Assembly: GCA_016858145.1 (NCBI GenBank)
Contig: JAEHOE010000136.1
Span: 248,001-312,000, forward strand
Length of the DNA: 64,000 nt
From: Edaphochlamys debaryana
Lineage: Eukaryota; Chlorophyta; Chlorophyceae; Chlamydomonadales
Direction of reading: 5' to 3'
The number at the start of each line of letters is the position of its first letter. The stretch's first letter is position 1. The notes beneath the pieces were generated by a model, which saw nothing but the letters and a program-made list of their open reading frames with translations, had not been told where the DNA came from and made no database searches. Made by a program: the position numbers and the translations under genes. Of the stretch, positions 32,801 through 44,500 are shown piece by piece.

Positions 32801-35800
32801 GATCAATAAGTTCGTACAGAATGTGCGCGGCACGGCGTCGGGCTGGATCGGCGCGCTGGACGAGCTGGACGACATCGACCGGGACCTGTACGGCAGCTAC
32901 CACGAGACGTCGGACGAGCAGATGCTGCTCGGCCCGGACGAGCGCCTGCCAGCCGCCGCCGCCGCAGCTTCAATCACGTCAGCGGCTGGCTCTGGAACCG
33001 GATCTCAAGGCCGGCGTTCGCCAGCGCCTGGATCGAGAAACAGTCTTGACGTTACCGCCGTCGGCCGCGGGGGCAGCGGCGGCGGAGCCGCCGCCGCCGC
33101 CGTCGTCAACAGGGGTGGCGGTGGCGGCGGCGGCGGCGAGGTGGATGTGTCGACGGAGGTGGGAGAGTTTGAGCTGTTGGACGGCGGCGGGTGCTGGGGC
33201 GAGGCGGCGGCGGCGCCGCACCCCAACCCCGCCGGCCGCCGCCGCGTGCGGCCGCCGCCGCTGTCAGCTGAAGAGCTGGGAGCGATGTTCGACGCAGGTG
33301 GGTTGTGGTGTTGGGGGCCGGGCGTTCGTTGTGTGCGGTAGCTTTAGGCGGGTGCGGTCCTCGGTCACGGATGGAAGCCATGCAGCTTCTGACGCGCCCC
33401 TTTTCTCCCCCTTGACACCTTCCACCTTGCACCCCTCCATCAGTCCTGCTCAGCTCTTAACCTCTCCTGCCCTGCCCTATCTCATCATCCTATCTCTCAC
33501 TTAGCTCTGCCCTCCCCTCACCATCGCCTCCCCCCATCTCCCCCCCAGAGGGCCGCCTCACCAACGAGGCCACCCTGCGCGACCGCGTGTTCGCCTCCGG
33601 CTGCGCCCCCGAGCTGCGGCGGGAGGTGTGGAAGCACCTGCTGGGGGTGCACCCGCGGGGGAGCACCGCGGCGGAGCGGGCGGACAGGGCCAAGGTGGGG
33701 AGTCGGAGGGTGGGGTACCCTTCCCGGGACAGAGCCCAATACCCTGTGCCCTTCTTGGACTGACGCTCTGAGCCCACCCCTCATTCTGTCCACCGTCCAG
33801 CACCCTTACCACTGAACCCCGCCCATACTCCTCGCCCCCCCACCCCCCAGGACCTGCAGTCCGAGTACCTGACGCTGCGGCAGCAGTGGCAGTCCATGAC
33901 CCCGGGGCAGGAGGCGCGGTGCGGGTCCTGGAGGGCGCATAAGACCGCCGTGGACAAGGTGGGGAGGGGGGAGGGACAGGATTGGGGGGGTCCGTATGTG
34001 TGTCCGCATGTATGTATGGGACGGGGTCGGGGTCAGGGGTAAGGCAGGCGGCGGTCCTCCTGGGGTTAGAACGGGGGCGGTTATGTGCGTGCGCGTGGTG
34101 GAGGTGCGGCCGAGGCAGTGGGGGGCGAGGCGCGAGAGGGCGGAGCGGGGGCCGTGGGGGAGGGCCCCCTCGCGCGACTGCAACCTTCCACCTGCCCCTT
34201 TCTGGTCGACTCTGGCCTGACTGCTGCTGACCCCGTCCACCGCAGGACGTCCGGCGCACGGACCGGCAGCACCCGTTCTTCTCGCGGGAGGGCGGCGCCG
34301 GCCTGCGCGCATTACGTAACGTACTGCTCAGCCACGTCATGTACGACCAGGACACGGGGTACTGCCAGGTACGGCATTCCGTCATCGGCAATCCCACGCC
34401 CCGGCTGCCCTCGCCATCCGAGCGACCCCCCAAGCGACCCCCATGGCACGTCTCTCCAGGCCACGTACCTCCTCCCCCCTTCCCCCTCCCCCCCCTGTCA
34501 GGGTATGTCTGACCTGGCCGCCCCCCTGCTGGTGGTGATGCGGGACGAGGCCGAGGCCTTCTGGGCCTTCGCCGCTCTCATGGCCCGCCAGGTGGGGGGG
34601 ACACAGGGACACAGGCCCCTGCGCCCACCATTCCTGCCAGCACTACTTGTGCAACCCAGCCAGTGTCTCTCAGCCCTCCGCTGCGTCCCCGGGCTGCTTC
34701 TCGCCTTCTTGACGTTAGCTCACCAAGTTACTACGACTATTAGTGGCTGAATGTCGCTGTGAGGGTGAGCCTGGCTCTGCTTCGACCCGCACTTCCCCCG
34801 CAGCGGGCCAACTTCGGCAAGGACCTGGCGGGCATGGGCGCACAGCTGGCGGCGCTGAGGCGGCTGGTGCAGGTGTGTCGACAGTTTGGGGAGGCGCGCA
34901 GTAGGAGTGGTAGGGAGCAACCGCGCGTGCGGGAGTTTTTGAAGGGCTGCTCGTGTGTGGGGGGGTGGGCGGATGAGCCGGGGAGTCTCAGGCGCGGTGA
35001 GCCGGCGCTGTAGCCGCGTCGGAGCCGTAGTAGACGCGGGGGTTGTGGGTGGTGGGCGGATGTTTGATGAGGAGGGGGTCGTGTTCCGTGGCCTCGAGCT
35101 GGGGGTCGGACAGCCATTCGAACACAGGCCGCTCAGAGCCCTGGTCCCACCCCAGCCCACCCGATCCGCTGTCAAGGCGAACCCTCACCCCACACCACCT
35201 CCGCTCCCCTCAACCCCCTCCCCTCTCGACCCCCCACCCCCCACCCCTCCCCCCCAGCTCCTCGACCCCCCCCTGCACGCCTACCTGGAGCGCCGCGACT
35301 GCCTTTCCTACTACTTCGCATTCCGCTGGCTGCTCATCGCATTCAAACGGGAGTTCAAGTGAGGGGGAGGGGGGGGTGGGAGATGGGCCGGGAGGTGGAG
35401 CACTTGTGAGGAGGAGGGCAGGGGATAGGTGGGAGGCCCTTGCTGTAGGCACCACCATCACCACCACCACCACCACCACCACCACCACCACCACCACCAC
35501 CACCACCACCACCGCGCACAGCAGCTGCCCTCTCATCACACAACCTCGCGCAACCCCCCCCCCACACCCCCGCCCCTGGCTGCCGCTCCTTCTCTGCTTC
35601 CGCTCTCCACTTTGTACGAAGATCCTCGCCCCTCCCTTCCCCCCCAGGTTCGACGACGTGCTGTGCCTGTGGGAGGCGTGCTGGGCCTGCAGGCGCACCC
35701 GCCACCTGCACCTCTACCTGGCGGTGGCAGTGAGCAGGGGGGGAGGAGGGGGTCTGCGGGAGTGTGCGGACTGTGTTGGGGCTCAGGCCCATGCACATCT

Positions 35801-36070
35801 GAGTGCAACGCGCTTCCCCTCCCTCCCCCTCTCACCTCCCTCCCTCCCCCCTTCCCCCCCTCCCTCCCCCCCTCCCCCATCCCCCCCTGTCAGGTCCTGG
35901 TCCAGAACCGTCGCCTCATCCTGGGCTCCGACCTGGACTTCGACGGCCTGCTGCGTCTGGCGCTGTCCCTGGCGGGGCGCCTGGAGCTGCGGCCGCTGCT
36001 GGACACGGCGGAGGCGCTGGTGGGGTACGCGGGGGAGGCGGGGAGGGAGGCGTGCGCGGACCTGCCGTGA
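29834..36070 (+). CDS. TBC-domain Rab GTPase-activating protein (TBC1D15/17-like)
   Basis: Fifteen exons join to 924 residues: 29834-29863, 30376-30732, 30973-31074, 31223-31415, 31545-31726, 31957-32068, 32395-33297, 33549-33694, 33851-33958, 34246-34368, 34502-34591, 34804-34872, 35258-35358, 35648-35729 and 35894-36070. Residues about 130-270 resemble the N-terminal domain of plant and TBC1D15-type proteins (VVFVREGVAVWPG, SERITGRLSLVKQ, LPPLHFTRGGVRALIATL). A long acidic and glycine-rich linker follows. The TBC domain spans about 627-900: LRREVWKHLLG, then VDKDVRRTDRQHPFF with the arginine finger near 715, then TGYCQGMSDL with the catalytic Gln near 752, then YYFAFRWLLIAFKREF. Both catalytic fingers are present, so it should stimulate GTP hydrolysis by a Rab in membrane traffic. 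The partner Rab cannot be read from the sequence. The first exon codes for only ten residues, so the exact start is the weakest part of the model. Confidence 0.88.
35451..35513. repeat. (ACC)n microsatellite
   Basis: About twenty ACC triplets, with one ATC interruption near the start, lie in the intron between exons 13 and 14 of the TBC gene. An open frame across it reads as polyhistidine but lies within an intron. Confidence 0.95.
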
Positions 36071-36270
36071 GCCGGGAGGGGGCCGGTGGGGGGGAGGTGA
36101 GGAGGGGGTGGGCGGGGAGGGGGTGGGCGGGGAAGGGGTCGTGAGGGGAGGGGGTGCCGCGAGGGGAGGGCGTCGTGAAGGGGGTGGGCGTGTGGCGGGG
36201 GCGTGTGGCGGGGCGCGAGGAGGGGGGGCGGGAGGCGGTGGGAGGCGGTGGGAGGCGGTGGGATGGGGAG
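36071..36270 (+). repeat. G-rich tandem repeats at the start of the TBC 3' UTR
   Basis: Directly after the stop codon the transcribed strand holds repeated GGAGGGGGTGGGCGGGG-like units and then three GGAGGCGGTGG units. Runs of three or more G recur at short spacing, so RNA G-quadruplexes are possible. Confidence 0.75.
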
Positions 36271-37037
36271 AGGGTGGCGGTTTAGTTTGGGGGGGGGGCG
36301 TTGGCGTAGCCCGCGCGTGGGCGGTTGGCCGGGTAGGGGTGTACGCGGTTGAAGCGCTGTGGAGGCGGGGCTTCATTTGTTCGTTATCGTGGGTGTCATG
36401 GATCGTGGCTCAGGCGGGACGTTGCTCGCCGGTGGGTGTTGGGGTCTGGGTCGAGTAGTCTTCGACGGACTTCTGCGACGGACGGGTCAGGGGACCGAAC
36501 GGGCAGGCGGTTTCTCCAGCTACAGTGGGGCGGAGAACCAGGCGAGGAACGCGGCCTGTAGGCACTATCCCAAGCGCTGTGTGTTGACGCCAGGCGGATG
36601 GATCGGGGCTAACGGGACGGGGGGACGTAGGGTGGAAACTGGGTTGTGTAGGGCTCTCTCGGCTCTTTCTCTCTCTCTTATGGATCAAGGCTCTGTACCT
36701 TCACCGCTTTGGGGCCGTATGCAGCGTCTATTATGCTAATGTGGAGCTGTTGCGGGCTGATAACTCTTCTGGCCCAGGGCATGGCTCCGGCGCAGCCGGT
36801 TGTTGCCGGCTGGCCCCTGGGTCCAGGATAAAGGTCGTTAGCAGGATGTGTGTATTCTAGGCTGTTGCCAGTTGTATCACTAGAGCTGTCTGTCAACCAT
36901 GTTTGTTGCCGCCATGACAAAGCTTGCGCTGTGTTAGGGACCCCAGCAAGCTGAGCGGTGCGGGGCTGCCTTGGCCATGCCCACAGGGCCCATGGCCAAG
37001 CGCAGACATCCTCACCCACCCCTGTACGGAGGTGTCA

Positions 37038-37042
37038 TGTAA
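37038..37042 (+). terminator. Candidate TGTAA polyadenylation signal of the TBC gene
   Basis: This is a TGTAA seen downstream of the stop at 36070. It implies a 3' UTR of about 1 kb, which is long but not unusual for algal genes. Confidence 0.4.
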
Positions 37043-37308
37043 TGCAGTGTTGCACCTCGTGTGGCTTGCCAAAGCTGCCGGCTGTGCAGAACGAACCTTG
37101 CGATAAAGCCGGGCAAGTCAGGACGGGCAGCTCCCTCGCTGGGCAGGTCCCCGCGGCGACTCCCTTGCCGCACCCTTGTCCTCCCCCGGTCGCCCCCCCT
37201 CTTTCCCGCCCTCGGAAAGCTCCTCTAGGCGCTCTGCTGACTTGCTCGGACAGGGCCATGGCATGGCGCATCCACGCCGGCACGCTCGCGAGACCAGGCA
37301 GCGACCGC

Positions 37309-37313
37309 TATAA
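37309..37313 (+). promoter_or_regulatory. Possible TATA box of the RPL7 gene
   Basis: A TATAA sits about 160 bases before the RPL7 start codon. The bases just before the ATG (TTTAGGCACA) also look like a splice acceptor, so a 5' UTR intron is possible and the promoter could lie further upstream. Confidence 0.25.
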
Positions 37314-37470
37314 CCAGTGCGACATGATAACGACTACGTAGTACGGGCTAGCAAGCGTGCAGACAAGCGCACGGCGCACTTGTGCCAGTCGCCGTACGGT
37401 GCGTTCTGTGCGGGCCCCCAAGTGGTGCTGCGAGCCAACACACTCTCTCTTTCCTGCACATTTAGGCACA

Positions 37471-40439
37471 ATGTCTTCCACCATGGTGCCTGAGCTCCTT
37501 GCCAAGAAGCGCAAGCGGGACGAGCAGGCCGCTACCGCGCGGGCTGCTGCCGCCGTTGAGGCCCGCAAGAAGGCCCGCACCACGCGCAAGGACATCTTCA
37601 AGCGCGCGGAGAAGTATGTGGCCGAGTACCGCTCTCAGGTGAGGCAGCCGGAGGCATTTGTCGGTGGGCGCAGCCGGCCCAGCAGCGGCGGAGCTGGCGA
37701 CCTGCGCAGCATGGACAGGTTCCTGGAGGAACACTTTCGCTCTGGCGGGAGGAGCGCCAAGCGGCCGGGAGCGTGGACCGGCGGCCATTTGGCGGCTGCT
37801 TCAGCCGGCGGAGTTCTGCTGGGGACCACGCCCTCGCGCTGCAGTCCCCGCGCGACTGCGGACTGCTAGCTACTCATGTCTCAGCTTGGAAGCCTTTGAG
37901 GGGGGGTTCTGACCGCCTCCACGCTGCCATCGCATGCGCACAGGAGAAGGACCAGGTCCGCCTCAAGCGCGAGGCCAAGGCCAAGGGTGGCTTCTACGTG
38001 CCCGCTGAGGCCAAGGTCCTGTTCGTGGTCCGCATTCGCGGCCTGAACAAGATTGCTCCCAAGGTGCGGGGAGGCTGTCTGGCTTGGCGGTTCGTGCTGC
38101 ACAGTGCAGCAAACACGAAAGCAGCAAGGGGCTGCGAGGCTCTTGAGGGCAGGGCAGCCCAGCCCTCGCGACGCACGATGCGCCGGCAGCCGGCCAGCGG
38201 ACCGCTCTCGGCGCAGCGATGGCACAAAAAAGCCTCGGCTGTTCATGGCGTTGGCTTCAACGCTTGACGTGGCTGGGGCTGAGCCAAGCGCTCGGCAAGC
38301 CGACCCTTACCTCCCGGAACCAACCCTGCTGTCTGCGCCCTGGCCCTCGTCTCTCTTCCTCTCGCCCACAGACGAAGAAGATCCTGCAGCTGCTGCGCCT
38401 GAAGCAGCAGAACATGGGCGTCTTCCTCAAGGTGCGATGCGGCCGGGGCCAGGGGGGAAGGGGCTGGCTGCAGGGCCATAGTCACAGGGGTTCTGTATGC
38501 GGGCGCTCTGCTTCACGCGCCTGTGCTGCTGCTGACTCCTCTGCTGCCACCCGTGCAGGTGAGCAAGCCCGTGCTCAACATGCTCCAGCGCGTGGAGCCC
38601 TACGTGGCCTTCGGCTACCCCAACCTCAAGTCGGTGCGGGAGCTGGTCTACAAGCGCGGCTACGCCAAGGTGAGGGCAGCGAGCAACAGGGAATTGCGGG
38701 ATGAGAGAGGGGGGCCAGGGATGGAGGGTCGGGAGGTGTATGCGGGATGAGAGAGGGGGCCCCTGGGCAAGGGCGGCGCTGCTGGCACCACCGGGGCGGA
38801 GCAGCAGCAGCGGCTGCAGTGGCGGCGGCGACGAGGCGGCATTGAGCGCGCATTTGCTCTTCGGAGGTGGCAGCGCCGGCGGCAGCTGCGACAGCAGCGG
38901 TGGCGGCGGGTCTGGGGCGGGCGGAAGCAGGCGACGCCTGCTGGCGACAGCGAAGCAGCAGCAGCACGGAGTTTCCTGGGTGCCTGGCGAGACAGCCGCG
39001 GAGCAGCAGGCCGCCGCGGCCGGTTTGAACGGCGGCGGCCACGACCGGGGGAGTGGAGGGTAGCCAGAGCCGCCGGGCATCAACGGCGCCGGCGGCTTGG
39101 TTTTGAGGGGGGGGAGTGGCATGTCGCAAGCAGCGGCACACAATGCCGGACGCCGGCATGTTAGGAGGCACGGACCTGAGCTTGCGTACCGGTTGGAAGC
39201 CTCGGTCTGGCGGTCACAGCCTCGCGGCCATGTACGGGCGGCGCAGCGGTCACCGCTGCAGCGTTGGGTGCTGGTCGGGCGTTAGGGCGTCCATGGCGGG
39301 TGTTTGCAGCAGTGAGGACGGCGGGGCAGTCCCCCAGGGGCGGAAGCAGCACCGAGGGGAGGCTGTCTGCACGGGCCTCTGCTGCCGCCTGCCAGCCACG
39401 GTCCCACTGGGTTGGGTCTGGCAGGTCGGCGCGGTAGCCGGCCGCTTGCGAGGCGTTACCCTGGCGCCGCTCGCATGCCCGGCTTCGTGCAAATGGCGGC
39501 GGTAATGGCGCCGTTGGGGTGGCAAACTGGCGCTGGCCGCAGCCTCAGCCACAAGCCAGCAATGCTCCGCCCCGACCGCGGTTCAGCCGGAAGTTGCAGC
39601 CAACATGCGTGTCGATGGTGATTGCAGAGGCGGCAGTGCGGAACCGGTGTGGCGGCTGCCGTTCCACCCCGCCACGGCCCCTGCGGCCTGCCGCCGCAGC
39701 CGCGCAGCCCAGCTGGCTGTGTAGCAGCAGGCGACGCCGCCTTGACCGGCTCTTTTGAACCCGATTAGCCTGCCTGCTGACGTGTCTGCTGTGCCCCGTG
39801 TTTTCCTCCCGCCTCAGGTGAAGGGCAACCCCCTGGCCAAGGCTGACCGCATCCCGCTCACGGACAACCGGATCATCGAGGAGGTGGGGAGGGGTCGCGG
39901 CGGGAGCCCCGGGAGGGGCAGCGTAGGAGAGTAGTGGGGTGGGGATGCGCGCTCGGGCAGCGGGGCCGGCCCAGCGGGAGTGGACGGGCGGAGGGTTGGG
40001 GCAGCGTCAGTGGATTTGCAGGGAAGGGAGCACCGGAGGCGGCCGGAAGCAGCGAGCGGTGGAGGTACAGACGGCAATGTACGGCCTAGGGGCCAGCTCC
40101 CCACGACAGGACGTCCCCGTTCCCCGGCCTCCGCCCAGCTCTCGCCACTGCCAGGGGCGTCGTCCGGCATCCCCCCCTCCCCTCTGATCCCCCCTCTCCC
40201 ACACCTCCCCCCTCGCCCCCCAGCACCTGGGCAAGCACGGCCTGATCTGCATGGAGGACCTGGTCCACGAGCTGTACACGTGCGGCCCCAAGTTCAAGGA
40301 GGTCTCGACCTTCCTGTGGCCCTTCAAGCTGTCGGCGCCCAAGGGCGGCATGGACCGCAAGCGCCTGCACTACGTGGAGGGCGGCCAGGCGGGCAACCGC
40401 GAGGACAAGATCAACGCCTTCATCCGCAAGATGAACTAA
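37471..40439 (+). CDS. RPL7: 60S ribosomal protein L7 (uL30)
   Basis: Six exons, all joined in phase 0, give 246 residues: 37471-37638, 37944-38063, 38372-38431, 38559-38669, 39818-39883 and 40224-40439. The basic N-terminus ([12 protein letters not shown]) is followed by the L30-type core ([43 protein letters not shown]). The typical end is [17 protein letters not shown], then FKLSAPKGG and [11 protein letters not shown]. The length matches eukaryotic L7 (about 245 residues). It is a structural protein of the large cytosolic ribosomal subunit, and it folds around rRNA. Intron 4 (38670-39817) is 1,148 bp, much longer than the others in the gene. Confidence 0.97.
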
Positions 40440-40776
40440 GCGGATCGCGTTCTCATATCGTGGCGCGGATCTGGGCTGGATCCTGGATCGCGGCGCGGAT
40501 GAGGAGGATCTGGGCGGCTGGTCTGGCGGCGGCCGGCGGCTGAGCTCCGGGCGGCGATGGAGGATTTGGGTGATGGAGGCGCTGGCTCTGGAGGCAGCGG
40601 CTGGAGCCGCACGGAAGGGGCGCGCGCGCGCCGGCGGTTGCCGCCGGCTGCGGGGCAGGGGTGGCGGCGGCGGCGCGCGCGGAGGTGGGGGCGGGTGCGT
40701 CCTGCCCCTGCCATCCACGGGGCGCCCTCGGTGTCCCGCGCTCGGCCCCAGGCGTGCCGATGCAGAGGAGAGATGG

Positions 40777-40781
40777 TGTAA
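40777..40781 (+). terminator. TGTAA polyadenylation signal of RPL7
   Basis: TGTAA lies 338 bases after the stop codon on the coding strand. The distance fits an algal 3' UTR. Confidence 0.6.
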
Positions 40782-41578
40782 CGTCACAAAAAAGGGCGAG
40801 GTGCAGAGCCTGCCGAGTCGGGCCGGAGCGCACCCACCACCATTCACAATACACCAGTCCCAGCGGTGGGGGGCTTCGTTCACCAGCACGGGCCATTCAG
40901 CGACCCGAGGCCGTGCACAGACTGGGCAGTCAGAACTGCGCTTTCCAGCTGTCCAGCCTTCCAGTGCACCCTCAGCCCTCCCATCACTCCCATCACTTAC
41001 AGATCTGTATCGGTGTGGCTCGCATGGGTCGGGATATCTTGAAAGCCGCCGGAGAGCCGACGGCCATGTCCCCAGTAACTGCTCGAGACACAGACGGTAA
41101 CACGTGACTGCGCTCTTCCCATTGCTACCTCACTGTGCCTTCATGCTTGACCAGCCGAGCGTGCCCTCGCTGCACTTCGCTTTGAACCCGCAGCCCTAGT
41201 CCCGCTGGGTCCCTATTGCCGTCCTCCGCCCCCAACCCCGCACGCGAGGTTGCACACTGCCTGAACCCCTTGGCATGAAGGGCGTGGCAGCTAGCTGGGT
41301 CTGGCCCACCGGGAGGGTGCTGAGGGCCCGATGGCGCCGATGACATCCCAGGGCTCGGCACTCTCCAGATACGTAGCCGCAGCACGCTCCAGATACAGCA
41401 CGTAACTGCAGCTCGCGTCCTAGCGGCAAGCTCGCGTTCCGAGGCAAGCTTGGAGATCTCCGCGACAAGCACGTCGCACGCTCCAACGCCCGTGGTACCC
41501 TAGCGCAGCTCGCCCTCACCTTGGACTCGCACTTGGAGGCCGCGGCGGTGTGCCTCTTGTGCGGACACTGAGCTCAGG
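40782..41578. other. Intergenic region between RPL7 and the MYND gene
   Basis: About 800 bp downstream of the RPL7 poly(A) signal and upstream of the MYND gene start. No convincing gene, RNA or repeat was seen. It should contain the MYND gene promoter. Confidence 0.4.
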
Positions 41579-44500
41579 ATGCCGCGGCCTGCCGCGCGGC
41601 AACATGCCCCTGCCGCCTCCACCAGCGCACCAAGCAGCTCCGTTCCCAGCCTCGTGAACGTTCTACACGAGCTGCGGAGGGTGCACGCCTGGGCACGGCG
41701 CATCGGGGTTGGGGCATTGGCCGGCGGATCCTCTGCTCCGGTCATGGACGCGAGCGAGCTGGAGGAGGCCAAGGCCAAGCTGCAGACCGCGTGCGTACAG
41801 TTCGGTGGACTTGATAGGCAAAACGTGGCAATGAAGTTGCTCGCCAGCTCGCCAACCTGCGAGGGCATCCTGCAGCTCGTGGTGGTGGCGCTACGCCTGC
41901 CTCTGCCCGTCGCCGGTCAAGCCCCGGAGGCGGGGTTGCGGCTGGACGTTGGCGTGAATGCATGCAACATCCTGACCTCCCTGCTCCTGGGCACCGAGCT
42001 GCCGGCTGAGAGAGAGGGGCTCGCGCGTCGACTGCTACGGGCGCAAGCTCTGCACGCCTCGGCGCAACAGCTGGCGTCAGCGGCGGCGGCCCTCCAGGGT
42101 AGCGCCGGAGCGCCCTCCGAGTCCCTCCGCACTGCTTCGGTGCAGCTCCTCACCTCGTCCATGTGCCTGGTTTCGGCCCTCTCTTCGCTGGCCGCGGCGC
42201 CCTGCCCCGGACTGCGCCCCGACCTCATCACCGCCCTCGACGAGTCGCACCTCTTGGAGCACGCAGGCAAGTCGGGGCCGGGGCTGTACGGCGGTGTGCA
42301 CGACAACTCCCACCGCCGTACACGCACTGCTCTCAAGCTTCCAGCCTTCATAACACCGCACAACCCCTCTGCTGCCTGCCGCCCCTTGACACGCGCAGCA
42401 CGCCTGCTGCAAATTGAGGGCCCAGCGTGCGACATCGCCAGCAGCTTCGCAGGGGCATACCAAGCCTTCGACGCAGCGAGCCGGAGCTCCGGTGTTGCCC
42501 CGCCTGCCGCTCTGCGCGTCGTGTGCGGTCCCTGCGCCCGGCACGCGGCCATGGCCCTGGGCCTGGCGGCCCTGCGCCAGCTGGAGGGCGGGACGGCGGG
42601 CGGCGGCGGGACGGCGGGCGGCAGCGGGACGGTGTGCGGCGGCGGGGCGGCGGGCGGCAGCCGGGCGGGGAGCGGCAGCGGGGCGGGGAGCGGCAGCGGG
42701 GCGGCGGGCGGCAGCGGGGCGGGCGGGCGGCAGCGGGGCGGGGAGCGGCAGCGGGGCGGGGAGCGGCAGCGGGGCGGGGAGCGGCAGCGGGGCGGGGAGC
42801 GGCGGCGGGGCGGCGGGCGGCGGCAGGCCGCCGGCGTGCCCCTGCCTGGGGCGCCGGCTCGAGGGCCCTGTAGCCCTGGACTTCTCCCTCAAGGCCCTGA
42901 TCGTCGCCCTGCAGCCCCCGGGGCCCTCCGCGCCGCGCCCCATCACCATACTCCGGCTGCTGGTGCGCGTGGGGCTGGCGGTGGCGGCGAGCGCGGGCCT
43001 GCCGGGGGGTGCCAGTGCCCTGCCCCAAGCGTCCCGGTTCGCCATCGCCACCACAGTGCTGGGGAATGTGGTCTGCAAGCTCCCGTGGTGGAGGGCGGGC
43101 CGTGGGGCGTGGCCGCAGGTCACGTCGGATGTGTGGCGGATGGCGGCGGCGCTGCTGCGGAGCGAGGTGCTCGGGGACGTGGAGGACGTGGCGATGAGGA
43201 ATCTGTTGGGCAAGGCGGTGGAGGCGATGCTTGGGGGCAGCACCCGTGGGGAGTGCGGCGGCCTCGATGGTGGGTGCTTGTGCACTGGAAGGGCTGGGCG
43301 GGCTTGTGTTGCTGGAGGGGTGCCGTACCTGCGAAGGGGTTTTCCGGGTTTGGGGCTTGCACGGTCTTCCTAACTGCATGACCTGGGTCGGCCCAACGGG
43401 TACCGTGCGATACCCCGCTCCACGCGTACCCCGCCGCTCCCTCCCGCCCTCACCGGTACACACCGATACGACACCGGTACGACACTGCCACCCCGTCCTG
43501 CCCCTGCCCCTGCCTCAGCCCCAGGCTGGGTCCTCCCCACCGAGACGCCGCCAGCCGTCGCGGCGGCGCTGGCGGGCGGGGCGCTGCCCTTCTTGGAGCG
43601 CCTGCTGCGCCGCGGCGGCCGCGCGCCCCTCCAGCTGGAGGCGGCCATTGCCGAACGGCTTGCTGACGTCACCGCGATAGCCATGTGGCAGCAGGCCCTG
43701 CCGTTGCTGGCGTACGGCGAGCCGGCGCAGGCGGCGGCGCTGGTGACCTCCGTCACCAAGCTGCTGCGGAGCACTCAAGCGCAGGCGCTGCTTGGCGGGG
43801 CGCTGCGGCCGGAGACTGGCGGCGTCGGGGTTGCGGTGGCCCTTAAGTTTCTGGTCTCCACCAGTCAGTCCTGGAGCTCCGACGGTCCCTCCCCACCCGC
43901 TCTGCGCCGCCTGGCCCTGGTGCTGTCCCTGGCCCTGCCCGACTGGCTGACTGAGCTGTCACGTGTCGTACGGCAGGCGGCGGCGATGGAGCTGGCGGCG
44001 GGGAGCGGCGTGCGGCGGCGGCGGGGTCGGGGGACTGGGGGCGCGGCGCCCGAGGCGGGTGCTGACTTAAAGGAGGGCCCCCTGCTCGCTGCCATCCGCG
44101 TTCTGCTCTCAACCTGCAGAGTTGTCCAAGACGCACGCCAGGTTGCTGCCGCCACCTCCGCCGCCGCCGCTGCTGCCACGACCGCTCCTCACGACGGCCC
44201 CGAGAGCAGCGCGAGTGCGGCAAGCAGCGAAGCCGACGGCGGCAACGGCGACGGCGACGATGGCGACGGCAGCGGCGACGGCGGCTTCATCTGGCCGCCG
44301 CCGGGCCTGGCGGAGGCGGAGGTGGTGGGGGCGGCCCTGGGCCTGCTGCAGCGCCGCGGGCCGGACCCCACGGCCGGCTCCGCAGGCGGGCTCTCACTGG
44401 TCAGATTGATTACCTGCCGCAGCGCTGTCTGCCTGGCGACTGCCCAGCCCGAGGGCGTGCGGGCGCTCGGCGCCGCGGGCTTGGCCCTGGCGTGGCGCCC

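Noticed and set aside
35429..36070. Polyhistidine open frame on the plus strand
   Set aside because: The His run is an intronic ACC microsatellite; the real TBC exons in this stretch are only 35648-35729 and 35894-36070.
42590..42830. Repeat array considered as CRISPR
   Set aside because: The units are contiguous, GC-rich and within a eukaryotic coding region, with no unique spacers.
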